Shown here one piece after another: positions 33,465 through 41,794 of a DNA stretch of 64,000 nucleotides. Source of the DNA: Microbacteriaceae bacterium VKM Ac-2855 (GTDB lineage: Bacteria; Actinomycetota; Actinomycetes; Actinomycetales; Microbacteriaceae); assembly GCA_013204985.1 (NCBI GenBank), contig JABMLG010000006.1:186001-250000 (forward strand). The letters run 5' to 3'. Position numbers and translations under genes: made by a program. Below the pieces are notes generated by a model. It did not search any database. It was not told where the DNA came from and saw nothing but the letters and a program-made list of their open reading frames with translations. Numbering within the stretch: the first letter of the stretch is position 1; each line of letters begins with the position of its first letter.

Positions 33465-34499
33465 GTGCCCAAGCTCAGAACCGGCGCCTTCCTGCGCACC
33501 GGTTCGCTCGCGATCGTTCCGGCAGTCGAGCACCCGTCCGGTCCTGTTCCCGACCTCGCACCGATTGCGACGGTGCCGCGCGATCTCGCCGTGCGTCGAG
33601 GGCTGGGCGACAGCCCGCACTCGGTGTTCCCGGTCTCGCTCGGCGCGGCGGCTCTGGGCACCCGCGCCGACGCGCCGCAGAGCGTCGAGGTGCTCGATCG
33701 GTACACAGCGTGGGGCGGCAACGTCGTCGTCACGTCGCAGGCCTACGCCGGCGGACGCGGCGAAGAGATCCTCGGGCAGTGGATGATCGCACGCCGCAAT
33801 CGCGATGCCATGGTCGTCGTCAGCCGGATCGGTCCGAGCGCCGAGCACGGGTCGACGCCGCGCGCCCTGGTGCGTTCTGTCGAGGAAGCGCTCGCTCGCC
33901 TTCGGACCGACCGCCTCGACGTGCTCGCGCTGTACCCGAACTCGACCATTCGTCTCGACGAGATGCTGTCCGCCGCCGACGTCCTGATCACCGCCGGCAA
34001 GATCCGCGCCGTCGCCGCCTCCGGCTTCTCCGCCGAGGCACTGTTCGAGGCGCGGGTCCTCGCCGCCCACGGGCTGCCGCGCTTCTGTGCGGCGGAGGTG
34101 CGGTACAACCTGCTCGAACGCCACCACGCGGAGGGCGATGTGTCGCTCGTCGCCGCCGGTCAGGGTCTCGCGCTCGTGCCCACGGTTCCGCTCGCGCACG
34201 GCTTCCTCGCCGGCATCGTCCGCAGTCGCCGCGCGGCACGGTCCACCGCGCGGGGCTCCCTCGCGGCCGAGCATCTCGGTCGCCGCGGCCTGCGGATGCT
34301 CGGCGCCATCGATGGCATCGCGGCCGAGATCGACGCGCACCCCGCCGCGGTCGCCGTCGCCTGGTTGCTCGGTCGCCCGCACGTCGCCACCACCGCCGTG
34401 AACCTCGCCTCACCCGACGAGGTCGACGCCGTCGTGCGCGCCGCGGCGATCCGGCTCGAGCCGGAGCACGCGGTCGCGTTGGAGCGCGCGCACCGCTGA
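33465..34499 (+). CDS. Diverged aldo/keto-reductase-like protein, probably catalytically inactive
   Basis: 344 residues. The barrel is recognisable from RYTAWGGNVVVTSQAYAGGR, EEILGQWMIARRNRDAMVVV, VRSVEEALARLRTDRLDVLA and AVAVAWLLGRPHVATTAVNL. Of the tetrad only Tyr94 remains: the Asp position is Val89, the Lys is Arg121 (VVSRIG) and the His position is Tyr157. An extra N-terminal about 45 residues precede the barrel. The GTG start has GGGAGGGG. More eroded than the homologue at 22664, yet the frame is intact with normal codon use, so a binding role is likelier than reduction. Confidence 0.78.
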   Translation: MPKLRTGAFLRTGSLAIVPAVEHPSGPVPDLAPIATVPRDLAVRRGLGDSPHSVFPVSLGAAALGTRADAPQSVEVLDRYTAWGGNVVVTSQAYAGGRGEEILGQWMIARRNRDAMVVVSRIGPSAEHGSTPRALVRSVEEALARLRTDRLDVLALYPNSTIRLDEMLSAADVLITAGKIRAVAASGFSAEALFEARVLAAHGLPRFCAAEVRYNLLERHHAEGDVSLVAAGQGLALVPTVPLAHGFLAGIVRSRRAARSTARGSLAAEHLGRRGLRMLGAIDGIAAEIDAHPAAVAVAWLLGRPHVATTAVNLASPDEVDAVVRAAAIRLEPEHAVALERAHR

Positions 34500-34525
34500 C
34501 CCTCAGGTGCCCTAGTGTGGGAAGG

Positions 34526-35929
34526 ATGAACGGCGCCGTCGACCTCCCCCTCGAAGATCCCTCGATCACTTTCACCGCAGCGGGAGGATCGCTCGTCCGG
34601 CGAACGGTGCTGCCGAGCGGTCTGCGCGTTCTCAGCGAGGCCGTACCCGGTGCCCGAAGCGCCACGATCGGCTTCTGGGTCGCGGTCGGTTCGCGGGACG
34701 AGTTGCCGGCCCGGCCGGCGGTGGGTGCATCCGCGGCGCGTCCGTCCAACTTCGGGTCGACCCACTTCCTCGAGCACCTGCTGTTCAAGGGCACCACCAC
34801 GCGTACCGCTCTCGACATCGCGATCTCCTTCGACTCCGTCGGCGGCGAGCACAATGCCCTCACCGCGAAGGAGTACACCTGCTACTACGCCAAGGTGCAG
34901 GATCGCGACCTGCCGATGGCGGTCGAGGTGATCGCCGACATGCTCACCTCGTCCCTGATCGATCCTGACGAGTTCGAGACGGAACGCGGCGTCATCCTGG
35001 AAGAACTCGCGATGGCCGACGACGACCCGGCGGACGTCGCGAGCGAGCGCTTCTTCGAGGCTGTCTTCGGCGCGCATCCGCTCGGTCGACCCATCGGCGG
35101 TGACGCCGAAACGATCGGCGGCGCGACCCGTTCGGCCGTCTGGGAGCACTACAAAGCGAACTACCGGCCGCAGGATCTCGTCGTCACCGTCGCGGGAGCT
35201 GTCGACCACGACGCCGTCGTCGCCGGAATCGAGACCGCGCTGCGAGCTGCGGGTTGGGATCTCGGCTCGATCGCCGTACCGGTCGCCCGCCGCACCGGCG
35301 ATACCGCCCTGTACACCCGGGGAAGCGGGTTGAGCGTGGTGCATCGACCGATCGAACAGGCGAACGTCCTGCTCGGCGTCCCCGGTATCAGCGCCGCCGA
35401 CCCGAGGCGGATGGTGATGGGCGTGCTCAACTCGATCCTCGGCGGCGGGATGAGCAGCCGCTTGTTCCAGGAGGTCCGTGAGAAGCGCGGCCTCGCGTAC
35501 TCGGTGTACTCGTTCGCGCCGTCCTACTCGGACGCCGGGCTCTTCGGCCTCTACGCCGCGTGCACGCCGGCCAAGGCGAGCACGGTCGCCGAGCTGCTGT
35601 TGAGCGAGTTCCATCGTGTCGCCGAGCACGGTGTCACCGCCGACGAACTCGGTCGCGCCCGCGGACAGATGTCCGGCGCGGCCGCCCTGGCGTTGGAGGA
35701 CTCCGACACCCGGATGTCGCGCCTGGGGCGCGCCGAGCTCACCTTCGGCGAGTTCACCGACCTCGACGAGAACCTGCGCCGACTCGCGAAGGTCACCGCA
35801 GACGACGTTCAGGCGTTGGCGGCAGACTTGGCACGGGGACGACTTTCCGTCTCCGCCGTCGGAGCCATCGACGAGTCGATGTTCGACGCAGTCGTCGACC
35901 ACGCGCCGGACGGCGCGGTCACCCGCTGA
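34526..35929 (+). CDS. M16 (insulinase/pitrilysin family) zinc peptidase
   Basis: 467 residues, two homologous halves. The inverted zinc motif HFLEH (80-84) is in the first half with the distal ligand in ERGVILEELAM; the substrate-clamping R/Y pair in the second is in VREKRGLAYSVYSFAP. This is the processing-peptidase-like PepR/YmxG branch, which in actinobacteria often sits near pnp, rpsO and dapB, as here. Predicted cytoplasmic, degrading or processing peptides. ATG at 34526 with GGGAAGG close by, and TAGTGT 7 bases upstream, so possibly leaderless. Confidence 0.93.
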   Translation: MNGAVDLPLEDPSITFTAAGGSLVRRTVLPSGLRVLSEAVPGARSATIGFWVAVGSRDELPARPAVGASAARPSNFGSTHFLEHLLFKGTTTRTALDIAISFDSVGGEHNALTAKEYTCYYAKVQDRDLPMAVEVIADMLTSSLIDPDEFETERGVILEELAMADDDPADVASERFFEAVFGAHPLGRPIGGDAETIGGATRSAVWEHYKANYRPQDLVVTVAGAVDHDAVVAGIETALRAAGWDLGSIAVPVARRTGDTALYTRGSGLSVVHRPIEQANVLLGVPGISAADPRRMVMGVLNSILGGGMSSRLFQEVREKRGLAYSVYSFAPSYSDAGLFGLYAACTPAKASTVAELLLSEFHRVAEHGVTADELGRARGQMSGAAALALEDSDTRMSRLGRAELTFGEFTDLDENLRRLAKVTADDVQALAADLARGRLSVSAVGAIDESMFDAVVDHAPDGAVTR

Positions 35930-36035
35930 CCGCAGCCTCCGGTACTGAACGACCGCCGTCGAGAGCGGCACCCGCTCTCCCCGACGCGCACCGCTGATCC
36001 GCGCACCGTCGCGCCGCACTACGGAAGGGGCCCAC

Positions 36036-36638
36036 GTGTCCCACTACATCTACCTCGTTCGCCACGGCGAGCAGCAGGACGCCGAGCACGGCCTACCCGA
36101 TGGTCCGCTGTCGGCCCGAGGCGGGCGGCAGGCCCGCCTGATCGCCGAGCGGCTCGGGGGCGTGCCGTTCACCGGCGCCTGGCACTCGCCGCTGCGTCGC
36201 GCCGAGGAGACCGCCCAGAAGTTCCACGAGGTGCTTCCTGCGCTGCGCAGCGAGCCGTCGTCGTTGCTCTTCGACTGCATTCCGTCCGGACCGACTCCGG
36301 ACATGCCGCGCGCGTTCGACTCCTTCTTCGGCGGGGTGACCGAGGCCGAGATCGAAGCCGGGCGGGCGCAGATGCAGGATGCGGTGCAGGAGTTCCTGAC
36401 GCCGTCCATCGGCGACCGACACGATCTGCTCATCACGCACAACTTCGTGATCGGCTGGTTCGTGCGTCATGTGTTCGACGCCCCGGAGTGGCGCTGGCTC
36501 GGCGTGAATCAGGCCAACTGCGGCCTCACCATAATCCGCGTGCGTTCTCGCAAACCGCCGGTGCTCGTGGTGCACAACGACCTCGCCCACCTCCCGGTCG
36601 AGTTGCGCACCGGTCTCCCCGAGGCCCAACCGGTCTGA
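36036..36638 (+). CDS. Histidine phosphatase superfamily protein
   Basis: 200 residues. The phosphohistidine motif is LVRHGEQQDA at residues 6-15, with a second Arg in WHSPLRRAEETA and the second His in LLITHNFVIGWFVRH. Members include phosphoglycerate mutases and broad phosphatases; the substrate is not predictable. The GTG start follows GGAAGGGG. Convergent with a GNAT gene; a large inverted repeat lies between them. Confidence 0.88.
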   Translation: MSHYIYLVRHGEQQDAEHGLPDGPLSARGGRQARLIAERLGGVPFTGAWHSPLRRAEETAQKFHEVLPALRSEPSSLLFDCIPSGPTPDMPRAFDSFFGGVTEAEIEAGRAQMQDAVQEFLTPSIGDRHDLLITHNFVIGWFVRHVFDAPEWRWLGVNQANCGLTIIRVRSRKPPVLVVHNDLAHLPVELRTGLPEAQPV

Positions 36639-36692
36639 CGCCCCCGCCGCGCCAACCCCGTTCGCGCGAACCCCCTCCGCGCGAACCCCATC

Positions 36693-36767
36693 CTGCGAGG
36701 GACCCCTCCTGTGCACGAGGGACCCCCGCAGGGCGGGTCCGTCGTGCACGGAGCGGGTCCCTCGCAG
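36693..36767. repeat. 75-bp near-perfect inverted repeat between convergent genes
   Basis: Two 33-base arms (36693-36725, starting CTGCGAGGGACCC; and 36735-36767) pair with about five mismatches around a 9-base loop. GTGCACGA, itself containing the palindrome GTGCAC, is conserved in both arms. Preceded by two GCGCGAACCCC repeats. It may terminate both genes or be a REP-like element; there is no T tract. Confidence 0.75.
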
Positions 36768-36774
36768 GGCGGCG

Positions 36775-37263
36775 CTACACGCGCTTGGCGTACCAGTTCG
36801 TCGCGTTGGGGTTGTCGTTGTAGGGCTCGACCGGGACGAAGCCGCGCTTGCGGTAGAGAGCGCCGGCGGATTCGAGGCTCGCATTCGTGTCGAGCACGAT
36901 CAGGTCGGCGCCGAAGGTCTGAGCGCGACGCATCAACTCGTCCAAGACCGCACCGCCCAGCCCTCGGCCGCGTGCGATCGGCGCGAGGAAGAGATGCTTC
37001 ACCTCGTACCGCACCTCGCTGCCGCCCTCATCGTCGAGTCCGTCGGCGATCCGGCGGACGCCGCCGCAGCCGACCGGGCCGAGCTCGGCGTCCTCGAGAA
37101 GCAGGAAGACGCCCTGCGGAGGCACGAACTGCGTCGGATCCGGGAACGTCGTGCGGTACTCGCCCTGATCACTGGGGAAGCCGGCTGCGCGTTCAGCGAA
37201 GTAGGCCTCGAGCAGAGCGTGTGCGGCGGGGGAGTCGACGGGAGTCTCGATCGGTTCGCTCAT
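36775..37263 (-). CDS. GNAT family N-acetyltransferase
   Basis: 162 residues. GNAT motifs: VFLLLEDAELGPVGCGGVRR (strands 2-4), then VKHLFLAPIARGRGLGGAVL with the acetyl-CoA pyrophosphate loop R-G-R-G-L-G-G, and LIVLDTNASLESAGALYRKR followed by GFV. The substrate is unknown. Divergent from dapB with 60 bases between; convergent with the histidine phosphatase. Confidence 0.9.
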   Translation of the reverse strand: MSEPIETPVDSPAAHALLEAYFAERAAGFPSDQGEYRTTFPDPTQFVPPQGVFLLLEDAELGPVGCGGVRRIADGLDDEGGSEVRYEVKHLFLAPIARGRGLGGAVLDELMRRAQTFGADLIVLDTNASLESAGALYRKRGFVPVEPYNDNPNATNWYAKRV

Positions 37264-37311
37264 CCGCCCAGCCTATTCAGCGGCACGGGCCTCGACGCCG
37301 GATGCGCTTGT

Positions 37312-37317
37312 TACGCT
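37312..37317 (+). promoter_or_regulatory. dapB -10 box, leaderless
   Basis: TACGCT is 6 bases before the GTG of dapB; no ribosome-binding site is present. Confidence 0.5.
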
Positions 37318-37323
37318 GACTCG

Positions 37324-38172
37324 GTGACAACCACTGTGGCCGTCGTCGGCGCGACCGGAAAACTCGGCTCCCTCACCTGTCGGCTCATCGAGGAGTCAAC
37401 CGATTTCGAGCTGGTGGCGCGGCTGCGCTCGTCGAGCGATCTCGCGGAGATGCTGTCAGCCGACGTGGTCGTCGATATGACGCTCCCCGCTGTGAGTCAG
37501 GGCGTCGTCGACTTCGCGATCAGCCACGGCAAGAAGATCCTGGTCGGCACCTCCGGATGGTCGGGCGATCGGATCGCGGCCCTCGAACGCCGGGTGCGCG
37601 ACCGGGAGGCGGCTGGGGACGATCCCGGCGTCGTGATCGTGCCGAACTTCTCCATCGGCTCGGTGCTCGCCACCGCGCTCGCGACGGTGGCGGCTCGCTT
37701 CTACGAGTCCGTGGAGATCATCGAGACCCACGCCGCGTCGAAGATCGACTCGCCGTCGGGCACGGCCGTGCGCACGGCCGAGCTGATCCTCGAGGCGCGC
37801 GCCGAACTCGGCCCCGTCTCGGCCGCCCACACCGATCAGCGCGCGCGCGGCCAGCAGGTGGCGAGCATCCCGGTGCACAGTCTGCGTCTGCCCGGCGTGC
37901 AGGCCCGCCAAGAGGTGGTCTTCGGCGGCATCGGCGAAACCGTGACCATCCGCCACGACACCTCGTCCTCGTCGTCCTACGAAGCGGGGATCCTGCGGGC
38001 CCTCGCCGCGACGGTGGTCAGCACCGGCGTCACCGTCGGGCTCGATGCGCTCATCGACCTGCGCTCTGCCTTCGACGCGGCTCCCATCGCCGTTTCGGCC
38101 GTCGACCTCGTCGACGATCTGTCCGCCGATGCACCGTCCGGCCAGGCGGCCGCTGCGACGTCCGCACCGTGA
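37324..38172 (+). CDS. dapB: 4-hydroxy-tetrahydrodipicolinate reductase
   Basis: 282 residues. An NAD(P)H-binding VAVVGATGKLGSLTCRLIE opens the protein, VVVDMTLPAVSQGVVDFA and KKILVGTSGWSGDRI follow, and the substrate site is THAASKIDSPSGTA. It reduces the DapA product on the way to diaminopimelate and lysine. Slightly longer than usual because of a polar, Ala-rich C-terminal tail. GTG start, leaderless. Its stop overlaps the next gene's GTG (GTGA). dapA and dapF are also in this window but in separate units. Confidence 0.95.
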   Translation: MTTTVAVVGATGKLGSLTCRLIEESTDFELVARLRSSSDLAEMLSADVVVDMTLPAVSQGVVDFAISHGKKILVGTSGWSGDRIAALERRVRDREAAGDDPGVVIVPNFSIGSVLATALATVAARFYESVEIIETHAASKIDSPSGTAVRTAELILEARAELGPVSAAHTDQRARGQQVASIPVHSLRLPGVQARQEVVFGGIGETVTIRHDTSSSSSYEAGILRALAATVVSTGVTVGLDALIDLRSAFDAAPIAVSAVDLVDDLSADAPSGQAAAATSAP

Positions 38173-38612
38173 GCACCCGCATCGGCGTCGCCGTGATGGG
38201 CGTGCTCCTCGCCCTCTACCTGTTCGTGTCGCTGCAGTACGCCTTCGTCGCCTTCGCCGCGGGTACCCCTGCCGGGATCGCGATGGGCTGCGGCCTGTTC
38301 GTGCTCGGCGGACTCGGCGTGTGGGGGTTGATCCGCGAACTGCTGTTCGGCCTCCGGGCAGATCGGCTCGGCCGAACCCTGGAGTCGGAGGGCGCCCTGC
38401 CACAGGAACACTTGGACACGCGGGCGAGTGGCCGGCCGATTCGGGAGGAGGCCGACGCGGTCTTCCCCCTCTACGCCGAGGCGGTCGAGAACGACCCCGA
38501 GAGCTGGCGCGCCTGGTACCGGCTCGGTCTCGCCTACGACGCGAGCGGCGACCGCAAACGCGCGCGCGGAGCGATCCGGCGATCGATCACGCTGGAGCGC
38601 ACCGCGCACTGA
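38169..38612 (+). CDS. Membrane-anchored TPR-like protein
   Basis: 147 residues. Two N-terminal membrane helices (GVAVMGVLLALYLFVSLQYA and IAMGCGLFVLGGLGVWGLI) precede a soluble part with one TPR-like unit (SWRAWYRLGLAYDASGDRKR followed by ARGAIRRSI). It is coupled to dapB by a 4-base overlap. Conserved hypothetical in Microbacteriaceae by my recollection; function unknown. Confidence 0.78.
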   Translation: MSTRIGVAVMGVLLALYLFVSLQYAFVAFAAGTPAGIAMGCGLFVLGGLGVWGLIRELLFGLRADRLGRTLESEGALPQEHLDTRASGRPIREEADAVFPLYAEAVENDPESWRAWYRLGLAYDASGDRKRARGAIRRSITLERTAH

Positions 38613-38635
38613 CCCTCGAGGGATCTCCGCCTCGG

Positions 38636-39655
38636 TCAGGTCGCGACGACCCAGTCGATGGCCTCGTCGACCGTGCGGTGGCGGAAGGCGAAACCGTCGG
38701 CCAGCAGCCGGGCGGGCAGCATCCGCTGGCTCGACAGCAGCAGTTCTTCTCCCGCGTCGCGAAGGGCCAGCGTGATGATCTTCTCCGGCACCGGCAGCTT
38801 GTAGGGGCGACGAAGGTCCTTCGCCAGCCGTCGCATCAGCACGTCGGCCGTGGCCGGTTCGGGCCCCGCGAGGTTGACCGGGCCCGACAGGCCGGAGGTG
38901 AGCAGGTGCCGGATCGCGGAGGCTTCGTCGGAGAGGCTGATCCACGGCCAGTACTGCTGACCCGAACCGAGCGGGCCCGACAAGCCGAGCTTCGTCAACG
39001 GGATCAGCGGCCCGAGCGCCCCGCCATGGCCGAGTACCAGCCCGGTGCGGAAGGTGACGACCCGCGTCGATTCCGGGGCGAGGTGGGCCGCGCGCTCCCA
39101 CGCCTCGACGACTCCGGGGAGGAAGCCCTCGCCCTTGCTCGACTCCTCCGTCAGTTCTTCGCCGGGGCGGTCGCCGTAGTAGCCGACCGCGGAGGCGTTC
39201 AGGAGGATGCGCGGCGGGTTCGAGGCCATGCGCATCGCATCGGTGATCGTCTGCGTCGCCTGCACGCGCGAATCGAGGATCTCGCGCTTGTACCCCGAGG
39301 TCCACGGCAGCCGGCTGATCGACGCGCCTGAGAGGTTGATCACCGCATCGACCCGGTCGAGCAGGCTGAAGTCGAGCATGTGCGCCGACGGCGACCAGTG
39401 GAATTCCGACTCGGACTGCGGCGCGTGCCGCACGAGACGCAGTATGCGGTGACCGGCGTCGGCGAGTTGGCGCACGAGTTCGGTGCCGATCATCCCGGAG
39501 GCGCCCGCGATCAGGACGGTCAGCGACTCGGAGGAACCCTTCGCGCGAGCGTCCGGAGCGGATCGCGGTCGGGGGGATGGCGGCAGGATCGACGCCGGAG
39601 GATTGTGACGCGCCGCGCGGCGCGTGCGGGTCTCGTCGGGCGCGGCGTCGGTCAT
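38636..39655 (-). CDS. TIGR01777 family NAD-dependent epimerase/dehydratase-like protein
   Basis: 339 residues. After an about 43-residue polar tail comes the Rossmann start VLIAGASGMIGTELVRQLAD, then VINLSGASISRLPWT, RILLNASAVGYYGDRPGEEL, FRTGLVLGHGGALGPLIPL and the C-terminal DUF1731-like part with RMLPARLLADGFAFRH. This is the YfcH/SulA-like SDR family of unknown substrate. The ATG at 39655 follows GGAGGATCG. Convergent with the dapB unit. Confidence 0.92.
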   Translation of the reverse strand: MTDAAPDETRTRRAARHNPPASILPPSPRPRSAPDARAKGSSESLTVLIAGASGMIGTELVRQLADAGHRILRLVRHAPQSESEFHWSPSAHMLDFSLLDRVDAVINLSGASISRLPWTSGYKREILDSRVQATQTITDAMRMASNPPRILLNASAVGYYGDRPGEELTEESSKGEGFLPGVVEAWERAAHLAPESTRVVTFRTGLVLGHGGALGPLIPLTKLGLSGPLGSGQQYWPWISLSDEASAIRHLLTSGLSGPVNLAGPEPATADVLMRRLAKDLRRPYKLPVPEKIITLALRDAGEELLLSSQRMLPARLLADGFAFRHRTVDEAIDWVVAT

Positions 39656-39712
39656 CGATCCTCCGATACAGCGCACGGCTCGAACGAGCCGGCGCCCGTT
39701 CAGCCTACGACC

Positions 39713-40240
39713 TCACGCCGTGCGACCGCCCGATCGGCCGACGATACCGGCGCGCACGAGCAGCAGGTACAGTTCGCAGCCGAGGCAGTACCCGAAGGCG
39801 GAATTCAGGAACGCGGCGATGAACGCCGCGGCGCCCGCGACGGGAACCGCGAACGGGACGCCGACGAGGTGCAGCACGACGCCGAGGGCCGTCACGACGA
39901 GCCCGACCCCCTGGGCGAACCGCGGGGGAGCGGGGTTCTCGAGCTCGGTCGGAGGGCTCAATCGAGGGCGCACCACCGCGCGGAACAGCCGGCCGAAGGG
40001 GTGCCGAGCGACTCCGGCGATCGCTCCGTAGGCGAACAGCAGCATCAGGGCCGTGAGCAGCAGGAAACCCGGCTCGAGGATGCGCGCGGCGACGTCGGCG
40101 CCGACCGGTGCGGCGAGGCCCAGCGCGACGACGACGAGCATCAGCACGGCGGTGATCCCCGCCGTGAACCGGGGTCCGCGCGGGTCGATGCCGCGGGAGG
40201 CGTCGATGCCGCGGGGCGTGGACGAGGGGGTGTCAGTCAT
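39713..40240 (-). CDS. DUF4395 membrane protein
   Basis: 175 residues, four membrane helices (AGITAVLMLVVVALGLAAPV; FLLLTALMLLFAYGAIAGVA; and two near the end). The DUF4395 hallmark FGYCLGCELYLLL with paired cysteines is present, as is ARHPFGRLFRAVVRPRL. Such proteins are often beside thioredoxins, and here the ATG overlaps the thioredoxin-like gene by 8 bases. Likely a membrane partner in thiol redox handling (inference). Confidence 0.88.
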   Translation of the reverse strand: MTDTPSSTPRGIDASRGIDPRGPRFTAGITAVLMLVVVALGLAAPVGADVAARILEPGFLLLTALMLLFAYGAIAGVARHPFGRLFRAVVRPRLSPPTELENPAPPRFAQGVGLVVTALGVVLHLVGVPFAVPVAGAAAFIAAFLNSAFGYCLGCELYLLLVRAGIVGRSGGRTA

Positions 40241-40679
40241 GGTGGCTCCCGATGAGGCGGTCGAGTTCGGCGGTGACGACGGCGCGCTGGGGCGCTCCGC
40301 CGATGCGCGCTCGGGTGATCCCGGTCGCGTCCAGCAGCAGGATCGTCGGCGTCTGGGTGATCCCGAAGCGGTCGGCGATGTCTTTTCGACGCGTGATGTC
40401 GACGTCGACGTGCGCGACTCCGGAGCGTGCATCCGCGAGCTCGCCGAGCAGTCGTCGTGTGGCGGGGCAGCGGGCGCAGAATTCCGTCGAGAACTGCACC
40501 AGGGTCGCGGAGCGGCCGAAGCGCGGTTCCACCCCGTCCTCGGCGGTGAGTTCATGAGAACGCACACGCAGGACTCCGGAGCGACGGACGCGGCCGTTGC
40601 GACGCTGCGCGAGCACGCCGAGGACGCTCGCCAGTACGAGCAGGGCGGCCAGTACGGCCGTGATCTCGATCCAGCTCAT
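40233..40679 (-). CDS. Membrane-tethered thioredoxin-fold protein
   Basis: 148 residues. The N-terminal helix WIEITAVLAALLVLASVLGV anchors a thioredoxin fold: TLVQFSTEFCARCPATRRLL holds the C-x-x-C active site (CARC), then VDVDITRRKDIADRFGITQT and the cis-Pro PTILLLDATG. If the helix is a start-transfer anchor, the active site may face outward. Operon with the DUF4395 gene. Divergent from thyX. Confidence 0.88.
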   Translation of the reverse strand: MSWIEITAVLAALLVLASVLGVLAQRRNGRVRRSGVLRVRSHELTAEDGVEPRFGRSATLVQFSTEFCARCPATRRLLGELADARSGVAHVDVDITRRKDIADRFGITQTPTILLLDATGITRARIGGAPQRAVVTAELDRLIGSHHD

Positions 40680-40714
40680 GCCGCCAGGGTACGAGCAGAC
40701 GCCGGGTGGTGGTG

Positions 40715-40727
40715 CTGTGTGACACAG
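40715..40727. promoter_or_regulatory. Palindrome between thioredoxin and thyX genes
   Basis: CTGTGT-G-ACACAG, a perfect 6-bp dyad, lies in the 93-base divergent spacer. It is operator-like and CRP/GlxR-reminiscent, but shorter than the TGTGA-N6-TCACA consensus. Confidence 0.35.
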
Positions 40728-40759
40728 TGCGACACGGGCTCAGCGGGTCGAGGGCACTA

Positions 40760-40765
40760 TAGGGT
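40760..40765 (+). promoter_or_regulatory. thyX -10 box, leaderless
   Basis: TAGGGT (overlapping TATAGG) stands 7 bases before the GTG of thyX. Confidence 0.45.
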
Positions 40766-40772
40766 CGAGGGC

Positions 40773-41534
40773 GTGTCCGATGAGAACAGCCCCGCGATCG
40801 CCTTCCGCTCCGACGTGACCGTCGAACTCGTCCGCGCCAGTGCGCATGACTCCGACGTGCTCTTCGCCGCCCGCGTGTCGACGCAGGGTGAGCAGACGCT
40901 CGCCGGTGCCCTGCAGGACGCCGACACTCCCGCCGACGCCGAACTGCAGGCCAAGCGCGATCGCGGCCTGATCAACTACCTCATGCGCGACCGGCACGGT
41001 TCGCCGTTCGAACACAACTCGATGACCTTCTACGTGCAGGCGCCGATCTTCGTCTTCCGCGAGTTCATGCGGCACCGTATCGCCTCCTACAACGAGGAAT
41101 CGGGTCGCTATCGCGAGCTCAAGCCGGTGTTCTACGTGCCTGGCCCCGAGCGCAACCTCGTGCAGATCGGCAAGCCCGGTGCGTACGACTTCGTGCCCGG
41201 CACTCCCGAGCAGACCGACCTCGTCGTGGCCGAGACGCAGGCCGCCTCGATCCAGGCGTTCGAGGCGTACCAGCGGATGCTCGCCGCCGGAGTCGCGCGC
41301 GAGGTGGCCCGCATCGTGTTGCCGCTGAACATCTACTCGTCGATGTACGTCACCCTCAACGCGCGCTCGCTGATGAACTTCCTCTCCTTGCGTACGAAGC
41401 ACGAGGGCACGACGTTCCCCTCGTTCCCGCAGCGCGAGATCGAGATGGCCGCCGAGCAGATGGAGACGCACTTCGCCGAGCTCATGCCGCACACCTACGC
41501 CGCCTTCAACGGCAACGGCCGCGTCGCCCCCTGA
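40773..41534 (+). CDS. thyX: FAD-dependent thymidylate synthase
   Basis: 253 residues. The ThyX signature R-H-R-x7-S-x-R-Y is seen in MRHRIASYNEESGRYREL; FEHNSMTFYVQAPIFVFREF precedes it and SLMNFLSLRTKHEG carries the conserved C-terminal Arg. It makes dTMP from dUMP with methylenetetrahydrofolate and FADH2. GTG start, leaderless. No thyA is seen here, but the window is too small to conclude anything from that. Confidence 0.96.
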   Translation: MSDENSPAIAFRSDVTVELVRASAHDSDVLFAARVSTQGEQTLAGALQDADTPADAELQAKRDRGLINYLMRDRHGSPFEHNSMTFYVQAPIFVFREFMRHRIASYNEESGRYRELKPVFYVPGPERNLVQIGKPGAYDFVPGTPEQTDLVVAETQAASIQAFEAYQRMLAAGVAREVARIVLPLNIYSSMYVTLNARSLMNFLSLRTKHEGTTFPSFPQREIEMAAEQMETHFAELMPHTYAAFNGNGRVAP

Positions 41535-41569
41535 CCCCACCCAGCCCGCGTCAAATGCAGGAGATGTGC

Positions 41570-41649
41570 GGAAATGCAGGAGATCGCGGGACTTGCGCCG
41601 AATCCGTCCGGATGTAAGCGCATTTCACAAGGAATCTCCTGCATTTCCC
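41570..41649. repeat. 80-bp palindrome-ended element, copy 1
   Basis: GGAAATGCAGGAGAT opens and ATCTCCTGCATTTCCC closes the element. The internal ATCCGTCCGGATG and AAGCGC are shared with copy 2 (42761-42840), in the same orientation and of exactly the same length. A truncated extra left arm (AAATGCAGGAGATGTGCG, 41553-41570) is joined to its left side. Lies between thyX and the wHTH-DUF559 gene. Confidence 0.88.
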
Positions 41650-41794
41650 GCACCACCGGCTGCGACCGAGCCGCGCTCGTCGGCGCCTGGCGATTCTTCG
41701 ATCGCTCCTCCACAGCATCGGATCCGGGAGTGAGTTCCCACATTCGCGCCGCACCCGCTGCGGCGGTGCGGCGTGCAGCCCGAGGCTGCTGTGC

